A DNA stretch of 64,000 nt from Prosthecodimorpha staleyi (GTDB lineage Bacteria > Pseudomonadota > Alphaproteobacteria > Rhizobiales > Ancalomicrobiaceae). The notes beneath the pieces were generated by a model that was not told the origin of the DNA, searched no databases, and saw only the letters and a list, made by a program, of their open reading frames with translations. This document shows, one piece after another, positions 1 to 9,819 of this stretch (the stretch's first letter is position 1; every line of letters begins with the position of its first letter). Where the stretch lies: contig NZ_JAHHZF010000011.1 in NCBI RefSeq assembly GCF_018729455.1, forward strand, positions 124,001 to 188,000, written 5' to 3'. Position numbers and translations under genes: made by a program.

Positions 1-684
1 GCCGAGCACCTTGGCGGTGATGTGCTGCACCTCGGTCGGATGCTGGGTCGAGGTATGGACCAGCATGTCGCCGTCCTCGCCCGGAACGGCAAGGGCGGCC
101 TGGCCCTCCAGATAGAAATGCTCCTGGCCGCCGATCCGGAAGGTGCCGCCGGTCCGGGCGGGACTGGCCTCCAGCGCCGAGGCGACCTCGCCCTTGCGGA
201 ACTCGTAGGGCGGCAGCACCTCGGTGTTGCGGTCGAGCGCGTCATCGACCGTCACCGCCGGGGTCTCGACCTCGACCTCGATCACTGCCAGCCGCGCGGC
301 GCGGCGGGCCTGGTCGCGGGTCTCGGCGGCGACCGCGAAGACCACCTGGCCGTGGAACAGGATGCGGCCCTCGGCGAAGACCGGATCGCCGCCGACCGAG
401 GGCGAGCAGTCGTTGATGCCGGGCACGTCGGCGGCGGTCAGCACGGCGACGACGCCGGACGCGGCGCGGACCCGGCCGAGATCGAGCGACAGGATGCGCC
501 CGCGCGCGGCGGAAGGCGCATGGCCCGGCACGACTTGCAGCGTGCGCGCCGGCTCGGCGATGTCGTCGATATAGGCGGCGGCGCCCTGGACATGTTTGAC
601 GGCAGAATCATGCACCAGCGGGCGGCCGACCACGGCCAGCGCGGCGGCGTCGGCAAGGCCGGCGGGATCAGGCGACACGGTCAA
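1..684 (-). CDS. xdhB: xanthine dehydrogenase, molybdopterin-binding subunit XdhB (N-terminal part, cut by window edge)
   Basis: This is the first 228 codons of the large subunit of xanthine dehydrogenase, which with XdhA oxidises hypoxanthine and xanthine to urate in the cytoplasm. The reading frame is open to the left edge and shows the aldehyde-oxidase/xanthine-dehydrogenase a/b hammerhead region: [11 protein letters not shown] near residue 28, then [15 protein letters not shown] and [26 protein letters not shown] (shown here as family-typical order). No ATG lies near the start. The best start is a TTG at 684 preceded by a strong AGGGAGG ribosome site, inside the end of xdhA, so the two genes overlap by 17 nt in different frames. 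The family call is firm; the TTG start is inference. Confidence 0.85.
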   Translation of the reverse strand, partial: MTVSPDPAGLADAAALAVVGRPLVHDSAVKHVQGAAAYIDDIAEPARTLQVVPGHAPSAARGRILSLDLGRVRAASGVVAVLTAADVPGINDCSPSVGGDPVFAEGRILFHGQVVFAVAAETRDQARRAARLAVIEVEVETPAVTVDDALDRNTEVLPPYEFRKGEVASALEASPARTGGTFRIGGQEHFYLEGQAALAVPGEDGDMLVHTSTQHPTEVQHITAKVLG

Positions 685-2167
685 GGCGAGCCTCCCTCTG
701 GCCGGTGATGCGGGTCAGGTCGGTCGCCGTCCCGGCGCTCTCGATCAGGGCCTTTTCGAGGAGACCTGCGGCGACATCGGACCGGTAGGCGGCGCTGGCA
801 CGCATGTCCGAGAGCGGCGCGTAGTCGGAGCGGATCGCCGCCAGTGCCGGCATCCAGGTCGCCGGGTCGGCCGGATCGACCCCGACGAGGGCGGCCTCGG
901 TCGCGGCGGCGCGTTTCGGCGTGCCGGCCATGCCGCCGAAGGCGATGCGGGCCGCGACGATCCGGCCGGCGTCCAGCGTCAGCCGGAAGGCGCCCATCAC
1001 GGCCGAGATGTCCTGGTCGAAGCGCTTGGAGATCTTGTAGGCGCGGAAGACCTGGCCGGGGACGAGCTTCGGCACGATCACCCGGCGGACGAATTCGCCC
1101 GGCCTTCGGTCCTGACGGCCGTATTCGAGGAAATAGGCCTCCAGCGGCAGGCGGCGGAGTTCCGTACCGCACTGCAGCTCCAGTTCGGCGCCGAGCGCGA
1201 TCAGCGCCGGCGGGCTGTCGCCGATCGGCGAGCCGTTGGCGATATTGCCGCCGACCGTGCCGGAGGCGCGCACCTGCTTGGAGCCGATCCGCCGCCAGAT
1301 CTCGGCCAGATCCGGATCGATGCCGCCGATCGCTGCTTCCGCGGCCGCGAAGGTCGCCGTGGCGCCGATCTCCAGCCGGTCGGGGTGGTCGGCGATCGCA
1401 TCGAGCCCGGCGACGCGGCCGAGTGCGATGATTTTGGGCAGATGGCGCAGCTGCTTGGTGATCCAGAGGCCGACATCGGTCGCCCCGGCGACCAGCGTCG
1501 CATCCGGATGGGCGGCCACGAGCGCGGCCAGGGATTCGATCGAGGCGGGTGCGGCGAAGAAGGATTGGTCCGTGCCGACCGTCAGGTCGCGCGCGTCGTC
1601 GATCGCCGCGATGAGCGCGAGTGTCTCGGCCTCCGCCGCCGCAATCGCGTCGATCGGACCCGCGCCGCGGCCGGCGCAGGCCTCCAGCGCCGCATCGACG
1701 ATCGGACGGTAGCCGGTACAGCGGCACAGATTGCCGGCGAGCTGGTCGGTGACCGCCTTGCGGTCGACCGGCCCGTCGCCGTGATAGAGCACGAACAGGC
1801 TCATCACGATGCCGGGGGTACAGAAGCCGCATTGCGAGCCGTGCTTCTCGACCATGGCGGCCTGGATCGGATGCAGGCGCCCCTCGCGCGCGGCAAGGTC
1901 CTCGACGGTGACCAGTTCGCAACCGTCGATCTGGCCGAGCAGCGCGATGCAGGCATTGACGGGCTGATAGACCATGCGCCCGTCCACCGGCCGGCCGACC
2001 GCGACCGTGCAGGCGCCGCAATCCCCCTCGCCGCAGCCTTCCTTGGTGCCGGTCCGGCGCCGTTCCAGGCGGATATGGTCGAGCAGCGTGGTCATCGGCG
2101 GAAAGTCCGCGACCTCGATGACGCGGCCGGCGGAGAGATAGCGGACGGTGGTGCGCGGTGCCGACAT
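668..2167 (-). CDS. xdhA: xanthine dehydrogenase small subunit XdhA (2Fe-2S and FAD domains)
   Basis: This 499-residue subunit passes electrons from the molybdenum centre through two 2Fe-2S clusters and FAD to NAD+. The N-terminal ferredoxin domain shows Cys45, Cys50 and Cys53 in [10 protein letters not shown]. The second cluster domain shows Cys113 and Cys116 (CGFC) and Cys148 and Cys150 (CRC). A FAD-binding domain with [11 protein letters not shown] follows from about residue 210, then the CO-dehydrogenase flavoprotein C-terminal domain. I chose the ATG at 2167 ([10 protein letters not shown]); an upstream in-frame ATG would run into hiuH. It begins 4 nt after hiuH and overlaps xdhB, so the three genes are one operon. 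Confidence 0.93.
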   Translation of the reverse strand: MSAPRTTVRYLSAGRVIEVADFPPMTTLLDHIRLERRRTGTKEGCGEGDCGACTVAVGRPVDGRMVYQPVNACIALLGQIDGCELVTVEDLAAREGRLHPIQAAMVEKHGSQCGFCTPGIVMSLFVLYHGDGPVDRKAVTDQLAGNLCRCTGYRPIVDAALEACAGRGAGPIDAIAAAEAETLALIAAIDDARDLTVGTDQSFFAAPASIESLAALVAAHPDATLVAGATDVGLWITKQLRHLPKIIALGRVAGLDAIADHPDRLEIGATATFAAAEAAIGGIDPDLAEIWRRIGSKQVRASGTVGGNIANGSPIGDSPPALIALGAELELQCGTELRRLPLEAYFLEYGRQDRRPGEFVRRVIVPKLVPGQVFRAYKISKRFDQDISAVMGAFRLTLDAGRIVAARIAFGGMAGTPKRAAATEAALVGVDPADPATWMPALAAIRSDYAPLSDMRASAAYRSDVAAGLLEKALIESAGTATDLTRITGQREARLDRVA

Positions 2168-2171
2168 GCCC

Positions 2172-2522
2172 TCAGCTCCCCCGATAGGTCGAATAGGCAT
2201 AGGGCGAGATCAGCAGCGGCACATGATAGTGCGCCCCGGTATCGGCGATGCCGAAGCGGATCGGGATCACGTCCAGAAAGGCCGGCTCGGGCAGCGTGTG
2301 ACCGACGGCACGCAGATAGGCGCCGGCGTGGAAGCGCAGTTCGTAGACACCCGGACGCAGGCTGTCGCCTTCGAGGACCGGCCCGTCGACGCGGCCGTCG
2401 GCATTGGTCAGGACGGTCTTGATCAGACCAGGTTCGCCGTCGAGCGCCCAGAGCTCGATGGTCAGACCCTGCGCCGGCCTGCCGGCCGCGGTATCGAGCA
2501 CATGCGTCGTCAGTCGCCCCAT
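2172..2522 (-). CDS. hiuH: 5-hydroxyisourate hydrolase (transthyretin-like)
   Basis: This 116-residue enzyme hydrolyses 5-hydroxyisourate, the product of urate oxidation, to OHCU in purine catabolism. The sequence shows the family hallmarks: the N-terminal [13 protein letters not shown] motif with the active-site histidine, an internal GRVDGP segment with the conserved arginine, and a C-terminal [18 protein letters not shown] ending in the diagnostic YRGS tetrapeptide. It is full length for the family and has no signal peptide. It sits just before xdhA on the same strand, so purine oxidation and urate breakdown are expressed together. Confidence 0.93.
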   Translation of the reverse strand: MGRLTTHVLDTAAGRPAQGLTIELWALDGEPGLIKTVLTNADGRVDGPVLEGDSLRPGVYELRFHAGAYLRAVGHTLPEPAFLDVIPIRFGIADTGAHYHVPLLISPYAYSTYRGS

Positions 2523-2878
2523 GCTGCGCCTCGCGCCCCTGCTATCGTCCTGTCCGGCGGATGCCTCTGGCCAAGCCGACCGGACCCTCCGCATGCCATG
2601 CAGGATGCGGGCCGACCGGTCGCAGGGTTTCCCGGCTCCGGCGGGACTGCATTCCAGCTGCGATCTTTGCGCATAAGGACTGAACGAAAAAGAAGAGATT
2701 TTCGACCGGATCGCTCGCCGCATTCGCACGATCCGGTCGGCATGCCCGCCATGGCGTCCGATTGCCGCGAAATGCGCCAGGATGACGCGAAGTGTTCGCG
2801 CGGTGCGGGTAGCGATTCGGCAACGGCGAAACGCCGTCCGATCGGTCCGTGCCGGGCCATCGCGGCGCGCAGACCCCG
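2523..2878 (-). other. non-coding stretch between LysR gene and hiuH, with a strong dyad
   Basis: I see no convincing gene here. A perfect 11-bp inverted repeat (CGACCGGATCG at 2703-2713 with its complement at 2729-2739, 15-nt loop) is followed on the minus strand by a T-rich run (2684-2702). It could terminate the LysR transcript about 140 nt after its stop codon. The remaining sequence must hold the promoter for the hiuH-xdh operon if that operon is transcribed separately; no convincing -35/-10 pair could be picked by eye. Confidence 0.45.
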
Positions 2879-3796
2879 TCAGGGCACGGACGGTTCGAGG
2901 GCCGCCTTCACATGCTCGCAGAAGACGGTCAGCGCCAGGCTCGGCACGCGGCCGGTCTGCGCCACCACGACAAGCCGGTCCACCTCCACGTCCGGATCGG
3001 CCAGCGGCACCAGCACCAGCGAGCCGTCGAGCAGGTCCCGCTCGATCCCGACCGTGGTCTGGAAGGCGATCAGCTGGCGCCGGCGGACGAGGCCGGCCAT
3101 GTGGCGCAGGCTGTCGGATTCCAGGCGCGGCCGGACATCGCGAGCGAGACGGACGAGCGCCGGATCGAGCGCCGAGCGCAGACTGAGCCCGCGTGCAGGC
3201 AACGCGAGCGGCTCGTCGGCCAGTTCGGCAAGCTCGATCGAGGCGCGCCCAGCGCAGCGATGGTCCGGCGTCATCAGGGCGCCGATGCGGTAGTCGCGGT
3301 GATAGAGCGGTTCGAGGCGGCTGGTGGTCGGCGGATTGAACGAGAAGCCGATATCGGCCTTGCCGTCCTCGACCAGTTGCGCGACCGCCTCCGAGCCGGT
3401 CACCGTCACGGCGGTTTCGATGCCGGGGAACTGCATCCAGAAGCCGGCCAGGATGTCCGGCAACACATTGACCGAGATGCTCTCCACCGTCGCGATCCGG
3501 ACGCGGCCGCGCTTCAGGCCGCGAAAGGCATCGAGGTCGGCCTTGGTCTCGCCGAAGGTCTCGAGGATCACCCGGATCTGGCGCAGCAGCACCGCACCGG
3601 GTTCGGACAGCCGCAGGCCGCGACCGAGGCGCTCGAACAGGTCGATGCCGATCTCCCGCTCCAGCAGCAGCACCTGACGGTTGACCGCCGAGGGCGCGAT
3701 GTTCAGCACCTTCGCGGCGGCCCGGATCGAGCCGACCTCGGCTACGGCAAGGAAATAGCGGAAGCTCGTGGAAAGGATCGCGGTCTCGCGCTGCAT
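2879..3796 (-). CDS. LysR-family transcriptional regulator
   Basis: This 305-residue protein has the LysR layout. An N-terminal winged helix-turn-helix spans about residues 8-65 ([21 protein letters not shown], then [21 protein letters not shown]). A periplasmic-binding-protein-like effector domain follows from about residue 90. The start is the ATG at 3796 (MQRETAILS), which matches the usual distance to the HTH; an upstream in-frame ATG would add 42 low-complexity residues. It lies upstream of hiuH-xdhAB on the same strand, so control of purine catabolism is a plausible job, but LysR genes usually regulate divergent neighbours and the ligand cannot be read from sequence. Confidence 0.85.
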   Translation of the reverse strand: MQRETAILSTSFRYFLAVAEVGSIRAAAKVLNIAPSAVNRQVLLLEREIGIDLFERLGRGLRLSEPGAVLLRQIRVILETFGETKADLDAFRGLKRGRVRIATVESISVNVLPDILAGFWMQFPGIETAVTVTGSEAVAQLVEDGKADIGFSFNPPTTSRLEPLYHRDYRIGALMTPDHRCAGRASIELAELADEPLALPARGLSLRSALDPALVRLARDVRPRLESDSLRHMAGLVRRRQLIAFQTTVGIERDLLDGSLVLVPLADPDVEVDRLVVVAQTGRVPSLALTVFCEHVKAALEPSVP

Positions 3797-3905
3797 CGGG
3801 GTCTCCGGCCGGACGGAGCGCGATGGCACGCCGAAAGCGCTGCCGATGCAAGCGGTCCGGCCGAGTGCGCGAAAATTTCCGGGCGGGCCTTCAGTCTTGG
3901 CCGCC

Positions 3906-4415
3906 TCAGGCAGCCTCGACATCGGTCGGCTTTGCGGCGCCGGGCTTGGATTCCCAAATCTTCTGCCGGTTGCGGATCTTGCGCGGCGCAGGGCCGAAAT
4001 AGGTCGGCGTCTTGACGAATTCGCGCGGCTGCAGAATCACGCTGGCGACACGCTGGTAGAGCGCCTTGGCGGAGATCGGCTTGCACAGCAGTTCGTGGAT
4101 GCCGAGCTTGCGTGCCTCCAGGATGCGGCTGCGCTCGGTATGGGCCGTGACCATGATCACCGGCACATAGGCGAAGGGATTCTGCGGATTGCGGATCATC
4201 CGCACCATGTCGGCGCCGTCCAGGATCGGCATCACCCAATCCAGGATGATGATGTCCGGATTGGCGCGATCCATTGCCTCCAGGCCGGATGCGCCGTCTT
4301 CCGCCTCGACGATGCGGCGCGCGCCGAACCCCTGCAGCATGGTGCGCAGGATCGTGCGCATATAGGCGCTGTCCTCAACGACGAGGAAGGTCAGGGTCGA
4401 GAGATCGAGGTTCAA
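3906..4415 (-). CDS. single-domain response regulator (CheY-like receiver)
   Basis: This 169-residue protein is a receiver domain (about residues 8-130) with a 40-residue basic tail and no DNA-binding output domain. The acidic pair is in LVVEDSAYMR, the phospho-acceptor is Asp59 in DIIILDWVMP, and the conserved Thr and Lys lie in VTAHTE and CKPIS. Such proteins relay phosphate or bind partner proteins. No kinase is encoded beside it. It is divergent from hemA across a 400-bp region containing a FixK box; whether they share regulation is unknown. Confidence 0.85.
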   Translation of the reverse strand: MNLDLSTLTFLVVEDSAYMRTILRTMLQGFGARRIVEAEDGASGLEAMDRANPDIIILDWVMPILDGADMVRMIRNPQNPFAYVPVIMVTAHTERSRILEARKLGIHELLCKPISAKALYQRVASVILQPREFVKTPTYFGPAPRKIRNRQKIWESKPGAAKPTDVEAA

Positions 4416-4659
4416 GGCACGCCGCCCTCCGCGGGTCCCGACGGTGACCGAAAGGCGTGAAGGTTTGGTTTAGAACCGGCATCCCGGACGGACCGGATGC
4501 CGGCTGCATCCGCGGACGGCGCGGCCGTGTATCCGCTTCGGACGACGGCGGGGTTGGGGTTTCGTCGGACGTCCTCAGGATGCCGCAAGGAATGCGGTGG
4601 TAAGGGAGGGTGGCGACCATCGACCGCAGGGGCGGGAACGCAGACCACGATCGCGTGAC

Positions 4660-4673
4660 TTGATCATGGTCAA
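4660..4673 (+). promoter_or_regulatory. FixK/FNR box and class II promoter upstream of hemA
   Basis: TTGATCATGGTCAA fits the FNR/FixK consensus TTGAT-N4-ATCAA at nine of ten half-site bases. Its centre (4666.5) predicts a start site near 4708 for the usual -41.5 spacing, and a -10-like TACGCT sits at 4695-4700. The direct repeat TACGCTCCGGA (4695-4705 and 4710-4720) straddles that start. The rest of the 4416-4814 gap shows no gene; it also must hold the promoter of the divergent receiver gene. This suggests hemA rises under low oxygen. Confidence 0.75.
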
Positions 4674-4814
4674 TGCCCCGGGGAATGGTCTAACTACGCT
4701 CCGGACGGATACGCTCCGGACACCGCATCGCGATGCCGCATGGGCGAGTGGAAGCTGGGAATGGGGAGGCACGGCGAGGATGGGCCGAGGCTTCCTCCGA
4801 CGCGAGGACGGATG

Positions 4815-6104
4815 ATGAACTACGACGCGATTTTCGAGACGGCGGTGGCTGCCCTCAAGAGCGAGAAGCGCTACCGCGTCTTCGCCGACCTCGAACGCAT
4901 CGCCGGGCGCTTCCCGCATGCCGTCTGGCGCCGTGACGGCGTCGAGCGCGAAATCGTGGTCTGGTGCTCCAACGACTATCTCGGCATGGGCCAGCACCCG
5001 GCGGTCGTCGACGCCATGATCAAGGCGGCCAAAACGATGGGGGCCGGCGCCGGCGGCACGCGCAATATTTCCGGCACCAACCACCCGCTGGTCGAACTCG
5101 AGGCCGAACTCGCCGACCTGCACGGCAAGGAGGCGGCCCTCACCTTCACGTCCGGCTTCGTCTCCAACGAGGCGGCCATCTCGACCCTGGCGCGCATCCT
5201 GCCGAACTGCCTGATCCTGTCCGACGAACTGAACCATGCCTCGATGATCGAGGGCATCCGGCGCTCCGGCTGCGAGAAGAAGGTGTTCCGGCACAACGAT
5301 CTCGCCCATCTGGAGGAACTTCTGAAGGCGGCCGGTCCCGACCGGGCCAAGCTGATCGCCTTCGAGTCGGTCTATTCGATGGACGGCGACATCGCCCCGA
5401 TCGCCGCCATCGCCGATCTGGCCGAGCGCTACGGCGCGCTGACCTATATCGACGAGGTCCACGCGGTCGGCATGTATGGCCCGCGCGGCGGCGGCATCTG
5501 CGACCGCGACGGCCTGATGCACCGGATCGACGTGATCGAGGGCACGCTCGCCAAGGCCTTCGGGGCGCTCGGCGGCTACATCACCGGCAAGGCCGCACTG
5601 GTCGATGCGGTGCGCTCCTATGCGCCCGGCTTCATCTTCACCACCGCCCTGCCCCCGTCGGTCGCCGCCGCCGCGACCGCCTCGATCCGCCATCTGAAGG
5701 CCTCCGCGGCCGAACGGGAGGCGCACCAGCGCCAGGCCGCGCGGACCAAGGCCGTCCTGTCGGCCGCCGGCCTGCCGGTGATGCCGAGCGAGACCCATAT
5801 CGTGCCCGTGTTGGTCGCCGATCCGGACCTGTGCAAGCAGGCCTCCGATCTGCTGCTGGAGCGGCACGGCATCTACATTCAGCCGATCAACTATCCCACA
5901 GTCCCGCGCGGCACCGAGCGCCTGCGCGTCACGCCGACGCCGTTCCACGACGACGCCCTGATCGTGCGCCTGGCCGAGGCCCTGGTGTCGGTCTGGCGCG
6001 AGCTCGGCCTGCCGCTGTCCGGCCCGACCGAGGTGACCAGCGCCGACGAGACCGAGGCACCGCTTCCGGTGACCCGGATGGCGCTCGCCCGCTCCGGTGG
6101 CTGA
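4815..6104 (+). CDS. hemA: 5-aminolevulinate synthase (ALAS)
   Basis: This 429-residue PLP enzyme condenses glycine and succinyl-CoA to 5-aminolevulinate, the first step of haem synthesis in alphaproteobacteria. The family start [17 protein letters not shown] is followed by [26 protein letters not shown], and the PLP lysine Lys247 in [13 protein letters not shown], matching the position in other bacterial ALAS. The ATG at 4815 (MNYDAIF) follows a GAGGA ribosome site; the ATG at 4812 is equally possible. The FixK box upstream, the cbb3 genes downstream and hemN nearby indicate that haem is supplied for microaerobic respiration. Its stop overlaps the next gene by 8 nt. Confidence 0.96.
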   Translation: MNYDAIFETAVAALKSEKRYRVFADLERIAGRFPHAVWRRDGVEREIVVWCSNDYLGMGQHPAVVDAMIKAAKTMGAGAGGTRNISGTNHPLVELEAELADLHGKEAALTFTSGFVSNEAAISTLARILPNCLILSDELNHASMIEGIRRSGCEKKVFRHNDLAHLEELLKAAGPDRAKLIAFESVYSMDGDIAPIAAIADLAERYGALTYIDEVHAVGMYGPRGGGICDRDGLMHRIDVIEGTLAKAFGALGGYITGKAALVDAVRSYAPGFIFTTALPPSVAAAATASIRHLKASAAEREAHQRQAARTKAVLSAAGLPVMPSETHIVPVLVADPDLCKQASDLLLERHGIYIQPINYPTVPRGTERLRVTPTPFHDDALIVRLAEALVSVWRELGLPLSGPTEVTSADETEAPLPVTRMALARSGG

Positions 6105-6687
6105 ACCCGGCTTCGGCCCGATGGCGGCTCGGCACGCAGACGGCATCCGCATCGCCCGGGAGGACCCGGGTGGCGCCGATGTGCTCGCGCTGCTGGCGGC
6201 CGGCGAAGCCCATTCGGCCAGCCTCTACCCGGCCGAAAGCAACCATCATCTCGATCTCGACGGCTTGCGCGCCGAGAACGTGCGCTTCTTCGTGGCCCGC
6301 GGTGACGTTGCCGCGAATTCGAAGCCGGAGGCGGCCGCCCGCAACGAGCCGGGGCGGTCGGGCACGCCGCTTGCGACCGCCGCCATCGTGCTCCACGACG
6401 GCTGGGCGGAGATCAAGCGCATGTGGGTCGAGCCGGAGGCGCGCGGGCGCGGCCTTTCCCGCCGGCTTCTGGCGGTGCTCGAAGCGGAGGCCGCCGACCA
6501 CGGCATCGCGCTCCTGCGGCTCGAAACCGGGATCGCCAGCCTGGAGGCGCTCGGCCTCTACCGCGCCGCAGGCTTCGTCGAATGCCCGCCCTTCGCCGGC
6601 TACCGACCTGACCCGTTGAGCCTGTTCATGGAAAAGCGGCTGGACGCTCGCGCGGATCGGGCCAGATCGCCTCGCGCTCCGACCTGA
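6097..6687 (+). CDS. GNAT-family N-acetyltransferase
   Basis: This protein of about 196 residues carries the acetyl-CoA binding signature of the GNAT fold in its second half: [20 protein letters not shown] (the R-x-x-G-x-G-like loop), followed by [21 protein letters not shown]. The substrate cannot be told. The start is a GTG at 6097 overlapping the hemA stop by 8 nt, with an in-frame ATG at 6121 as the alternative. The overlap suggests cotranscription with hemA, with no obvious functional link. Confidence 0.82.
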   Translation: MAEPGFGPMAARHADGIRIAREDPGGADVLALLAAGEAHSASLYPAESNHHLDLDGLRAENVRFFVARGDVAANSKPEAAARNEPGRSGTPLATAAIVLHDGWAEIKRMWVEPEARGRGLSRRLLAVLEAEAADHGIALLRLETGIASLEALGLYRAAGFVECPPFAGYRPDPLSLFMEKRLDARADRARSPRAPT

Positions 6688-6776
6688 CCGGACACGCCCG
6701 ATCGGCCGCACCGCCCCGGCTCCCATGCCTCCCCGACCGCGAAAGGCGGAGAGCGGCAATCCGGGGGTCGCGCGGA

Positions 6777-7277
6777 TCAGTCCTTCAGATAGTCCGCCGC
6801 CACGGCCTTTAGGCTCGATCCTTCGCGGCCGCGAATGTCTTCGACCCGCCAGGCGCCCTTCTCGAGCTGCATGTCGAAGGTGACGCGCAGCTTCTCGTCA
6901 AAGGACGTGAAGGCGGCGACCACCGTCGCCCGATCCGCGGTCGCACTCTCGACCGTGACCGCCAGGCCCTTGACCTCGCCATCCTGTCCGTCGATCAGCG
7001 GATCGTAGTCGATACCCGGCTCCTGGAGCTTCTTCGACTTGGCATCGACCTTGTCGATCAGCTTGACGGTCGACGCGGTGAAGTAGCGCTGCGCCAGCTT
7101 CCGATTGGTCATGTAGTCATAGGCTTCCGCATCGAGCCGCGCATAGAGATTGCGCACGACGTCCTCGGGCTTTGCCGAAGCCGGCGCCGGGGCCGGGACC
7201 GGTTTCTTGGCGGCGGCGAGAGCGGGGGCGGCAACCAGGGAGGCCGAGGCCAGGAGCAGGAATGCGCGACGGTGCAT
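6777..7277 (-). CDS. exported DUF3828-like protein
   Basis: This 166-residue protein has a clear N-terminal export signal (MHRRAFLLLASASLVAAPALAAA) and a mature domain resembling DUF3828/NTF2-like proteins: YARLDAEAYDYM, FTASTVKLIDKVDAK, then DYDPLIDGQD and a C-terminal GAWRVEDIRG. Function is unknown. The ATG at 7277 is chosen because it begins the signal peptide. It lies downstream of ccoS on the same strand but 58 nt apart, so membership in the cco assembly operon is uncertain. Confidence 0.65.
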   Translation of the reverse strand: MHRRAFLLLASASLVAAPALAAAKKPVPAPAPASAKPEDVVRNLYARLDAEAYDYMTNRKLAQRYFTASTVKLIDKVDAKSKKLQEPGIDYDPLIDGQDGEVKGLAVTVESATADRATVVAAFTSFDEKLRVTFDMQLEKGAWRVEDIRGREGSSLKAVAADYLKD

Positions 7278-7334
7278 GGGCGGATCCTTTCGGTGATTTC
7301 GACGCCCCGTCATACCCGCCGCCGGCAAGCCATG

Positions 7335-7496
7335 CTACCGCCGGTCCCGATCCGGCAGGTCCTCGTCGGACAGGATGCGCCAGCCGGCGCCGTCGAGATC
7401 CTCATATTGTCCCGTCTTCAGGCTCCACAGAAAGGCGCCGAGGCCGAGGAAACCGAGGCCAAGCGCGATCGGGATCAGGTAGATCAGGACATCCAT
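7335..7496 (-). CDS. ccoS: cbb3-type cytochrome oxidase assembly protein CcoS
   Basis: This 53-residue gene encodes one membrane helix (about residues 3-25, LIYLIPIALGLGFLGLGAFLW) followed by KTGQYEDLDGAGWRILSDED, the hallmark of CcoS, which is needed to insert cofactors into cbb3 oxidase. Its ATG shares one base with the stop codon of ccoI (TGATG), the usual translational coupling in ccoGHIS operons. Confidence 0.93.
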   Translation of the reverse strand: MDVLIYLIPIALGLGFLGLGAFLWSLKTGQYEDLDGAGWRILSDEDLPDRDRR

Positions 7497-9805
7497 CAGA
7501 ACCTCCCTGCGCCGGTCGCGGCCTCGGCGACGGCCGCACCGCCAGCCGGGGTTTCCGCAGGCGCCGGCCCCGGCGCCGTCCCGCCCCAGCGCAGCCGCAA
7601 TGCGTTGACGGTCACGACGATCGACGAGCCCGACATGGCCAGCGCAGCGATCAGCGGCGTCACCCAGCCGGCAATCGCGACCGGCACGGCGATCAGATTG
7701 TAGACGATCGAGATCCAGAGATTCTGCACCATCGCCGCTTTGGCGGCGCGCGCGATGGCGAGCGCATCGGCGACCGGCGCCAGCCGCTCGCCGAGGAAGA
7801 CCGCATCGGCGGCCGCCTGGGAGAGATGCACGGCGGTGACCAGCGACAGCGAGACATGGGCGGCGGCGAGCGCCGGCGCGTCGTTCAGCCCGTCGCCGAC
7901 CATCAGCACCCGGCGCCCCTCAGCCTTCAGGGCTTCGAGGCGGGCGATCTTGCCGGCCGGAGTCAGGCCGGCCTGCCAACGGTCGATGCCGAGCGCGGCG
8001 GCGGCGCGGGCGACCGCATCCGGCCGGTCGCCGGACAGGATCTCGATGCCATAGCCGGCCCGGACCAGGCGCGCGACCACATCGGCGGCATCGGCGCGCA
8101 GCCCCTGACGGAAGGCGAACAGCACCGGCTCCGCCGCACCGGCCCGATAGGCGACCAGCGAGGCGTCCGGATGGAAGGCCGTGACGGCGGCAACGTCAGC
8201 CTCGGAGACACCGCAGAAGGCGGGCGAGCCGAGCCGGTGCAGGACGCCGTCGATTTCCGCCTCGACGCCCGATCCGGCGATTTCCCGCGCCGTCTCGGGC
8301 GCGTGGGTGGCCCGGGCGGCGGCGGCCAGGGCGATGCCGAGCGGATGCCGGCTCGCGCAGGCGAGACGGCCGGCACGCTCCAGGATCGCGGGATCGATCC
8401 CGCCGGCATCGATCAGGCTCGGTTCCGGCAGCGTCAGGGTGCCGGTCTTGTCGAACACGATGGTATCGGCGGCGGCCAGCCGCTCGATCGCATCGCCGGC
8501 ATGGACCAGCACGCCGCGCCGGAACAGGAGGCCGGAGGTGACGACCTGCACCGCCGGGATGGCCAGCGCCAGCGCGCAGGGGCAGGTGATGATCAGAACC
8601 GAGACGGCGACGACCAGCGCTTCCGACACCTCGGCGCCGGCCAACAGCCAGCCGAGGAACGTGACGAGTGCGGTCAGGTGGACGACGGGCGCATAGCGCC
8701 GGGCGACCCGGTCGGCCAGTTGCATGTAGCGCGACTTGGCCTGCGCGGCGGCTTCCAGGAGCTTGTTGACCTCGTCGAGCAGCGTGCCGGCTTCCGCCGC
8801 CGTGACCCGCACTGTGAGCGGGCCGGTCAGGTTCATGGTGCCGGCATAGACCCGGTCGCCCGCGGCGGCCGGCGCGGCGATGGTCTCGCCGGTGACCAGG
8901 CTCTGGTCGATCTCCGACAGGCCGGCCTCGACGATGCCGTCGACGGGAACGCGCTCGCCGGCGCGCACCAGGACGCGGTCGCCGGGGTCGATGCGGGACA
9001 CGGGCACCTCGCCGAGGCGGCCGTCCGGGCCCATCCGCAGCGCCGTGTCGGCGCGCAGCGCGGCAAGGTTCTCGGCGACCGACCGGGTGCGCCGACGCAT
9101 GTTGTGGTCGAGGAAGCGGCCGAGCAGCAGGAAGAACAGCAGCATCACGGCCGAATCGAAATAGGCGTGCTCGGCCGAGCGCATGGTCTGCCACAGCGAC
9201 AGGCCGACCGTCAGCGTGATGCCGATCGAGATCGGCACGTCCATGTTGGTCCGGCCGACGCGCAGCGCCCGCCAGGCCGAACGGTAGAAGGTGCGCCCCG
9301 CATAGGCGACGATCGGCAGGGCGATCAGCGCTGACAGCCAGTGAAAGAAGTCGCGCGTCACCGGTTCGATGTCGCTGGCATTGCCGGCCCAGACCGAGAC
9401 CGACAGCAGCATGATGTTCATGGCGCCGAAGCCGGCGACCGCCATGGCGCGCAGCAACGCCTTGGCCTCCGCCTCCTCCTCGGCCGAGCGGCGCGCCGGA
9501 TCGAACGGATGGGCGCGGTAGCCGAGGCTTTCCAGCCGCCGCACCACCGTGCCGGCATCGGTCGCGGCCGGATCCCAGTCGACGGCGAGCCGGTGGGTGG
9601 TCAGGTTCAGCCGCGCCTTGGCGACACCGGGCACGACGCCGAGGCCGTGCTCGATGGTCGACATGCAGGCCGCGCAGGTGATGCCCTCGACGGCAAGGTC
9701 CATATGCACGGTGCCGTCGGCACGCGGTTCCGCGAAGGCGCTCCAGTCGCGGACATGGGGAGAGAGCGGCTCGGCGACGAGCGGGCTGGCGACGGGGGCG
9801 TTCAT
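7496..9805 (-). CDS. ccoI: Cu+-exporting P-type ATPase CcoI/FixI
   Basis: This 769-residue inner-membrane ATPase moves copper across the membrane for CuB assembly in cbb3 oxidase. It shows an N-terminal heavy-metal-associated domain with GITCAAC near residue 45, eight predicted membrane segments, the metal-binding Cys408-Pro-Cys410 motif (ITCPCALALAIP), the phosphorylated Asp452 in DKTGTLT, and the GDGLNDAPAL hinge motif. The ATG at 9805 is chosen over an upstream ATG because it lies 14 nt after the ccoH stop. Gene order ccoG-H-I-S is the standard one. Confidence 0.94.
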   Translation of the reverse strand: MNAPVASPLVAEPLSPHVRDWSAFAEPRADGTVHMDLAVEGITCAACMSTIEHGLGVVPGVAKARLNLTTHRLAVDWDPAATDAGTVVRRLESLGYRAHPFDPARRSAEEEAEAKALLRAMAVAGFGAMNIMLLSVSVWAGNASDIEPVTRDFFHWLSALIALPIVAYAGRTFYRSAWRALRVGRTNMDVPISIGITLTVGLSLWQTMRSAEHAYFDSAVMLLFFLLLGRFLDHNMRRRTRSVAENLAALRADTALRMGPDGRLGEVPVSRIDPGDRVLVRAGERVPVDGIVEAGLSEIDQSLVTGETIAAPAAAGDRVYAGTMNLTGPLTVRVTAAEAGTLLDEVNKLLEAAAQAKSRYMQLADRVARRYAPVVHLTALVTFLGWLLAGAEVSEALVVAVSVLIITCPCALALAIPAVQVVTSGLLFRRGVLVHAGDAIERLAAADTIVFDKTGTLTLPEPSLIDAGGIDPAILERAGRLACASRHPLGIALAAAARATHAPETAREIAGSGVEAEIDGVLHRLGSPAFCGVSEADVAAVTAFHPDASLVAYRAGAAEPVLFAFRQGLRADAADVVARLVRAGYGIEILSGDRPDAVARAAAALGIDRWQAGLTPAGKIARLEALKAEGRRVLMVGDGLNDAPALAAAHVSLSLVTAVHLSQAAADAVFLGERLAPVADALAIARAAKAAMVQNLWISIVYNLIAVPVAIAGWVTPLIAALAMSGSSIVVTVNALRLRWGGTAPGPAPAETPAGGAAVAEAATGAGRF

Positions 9806-9819
9806 GGCCGGATCCGGGC

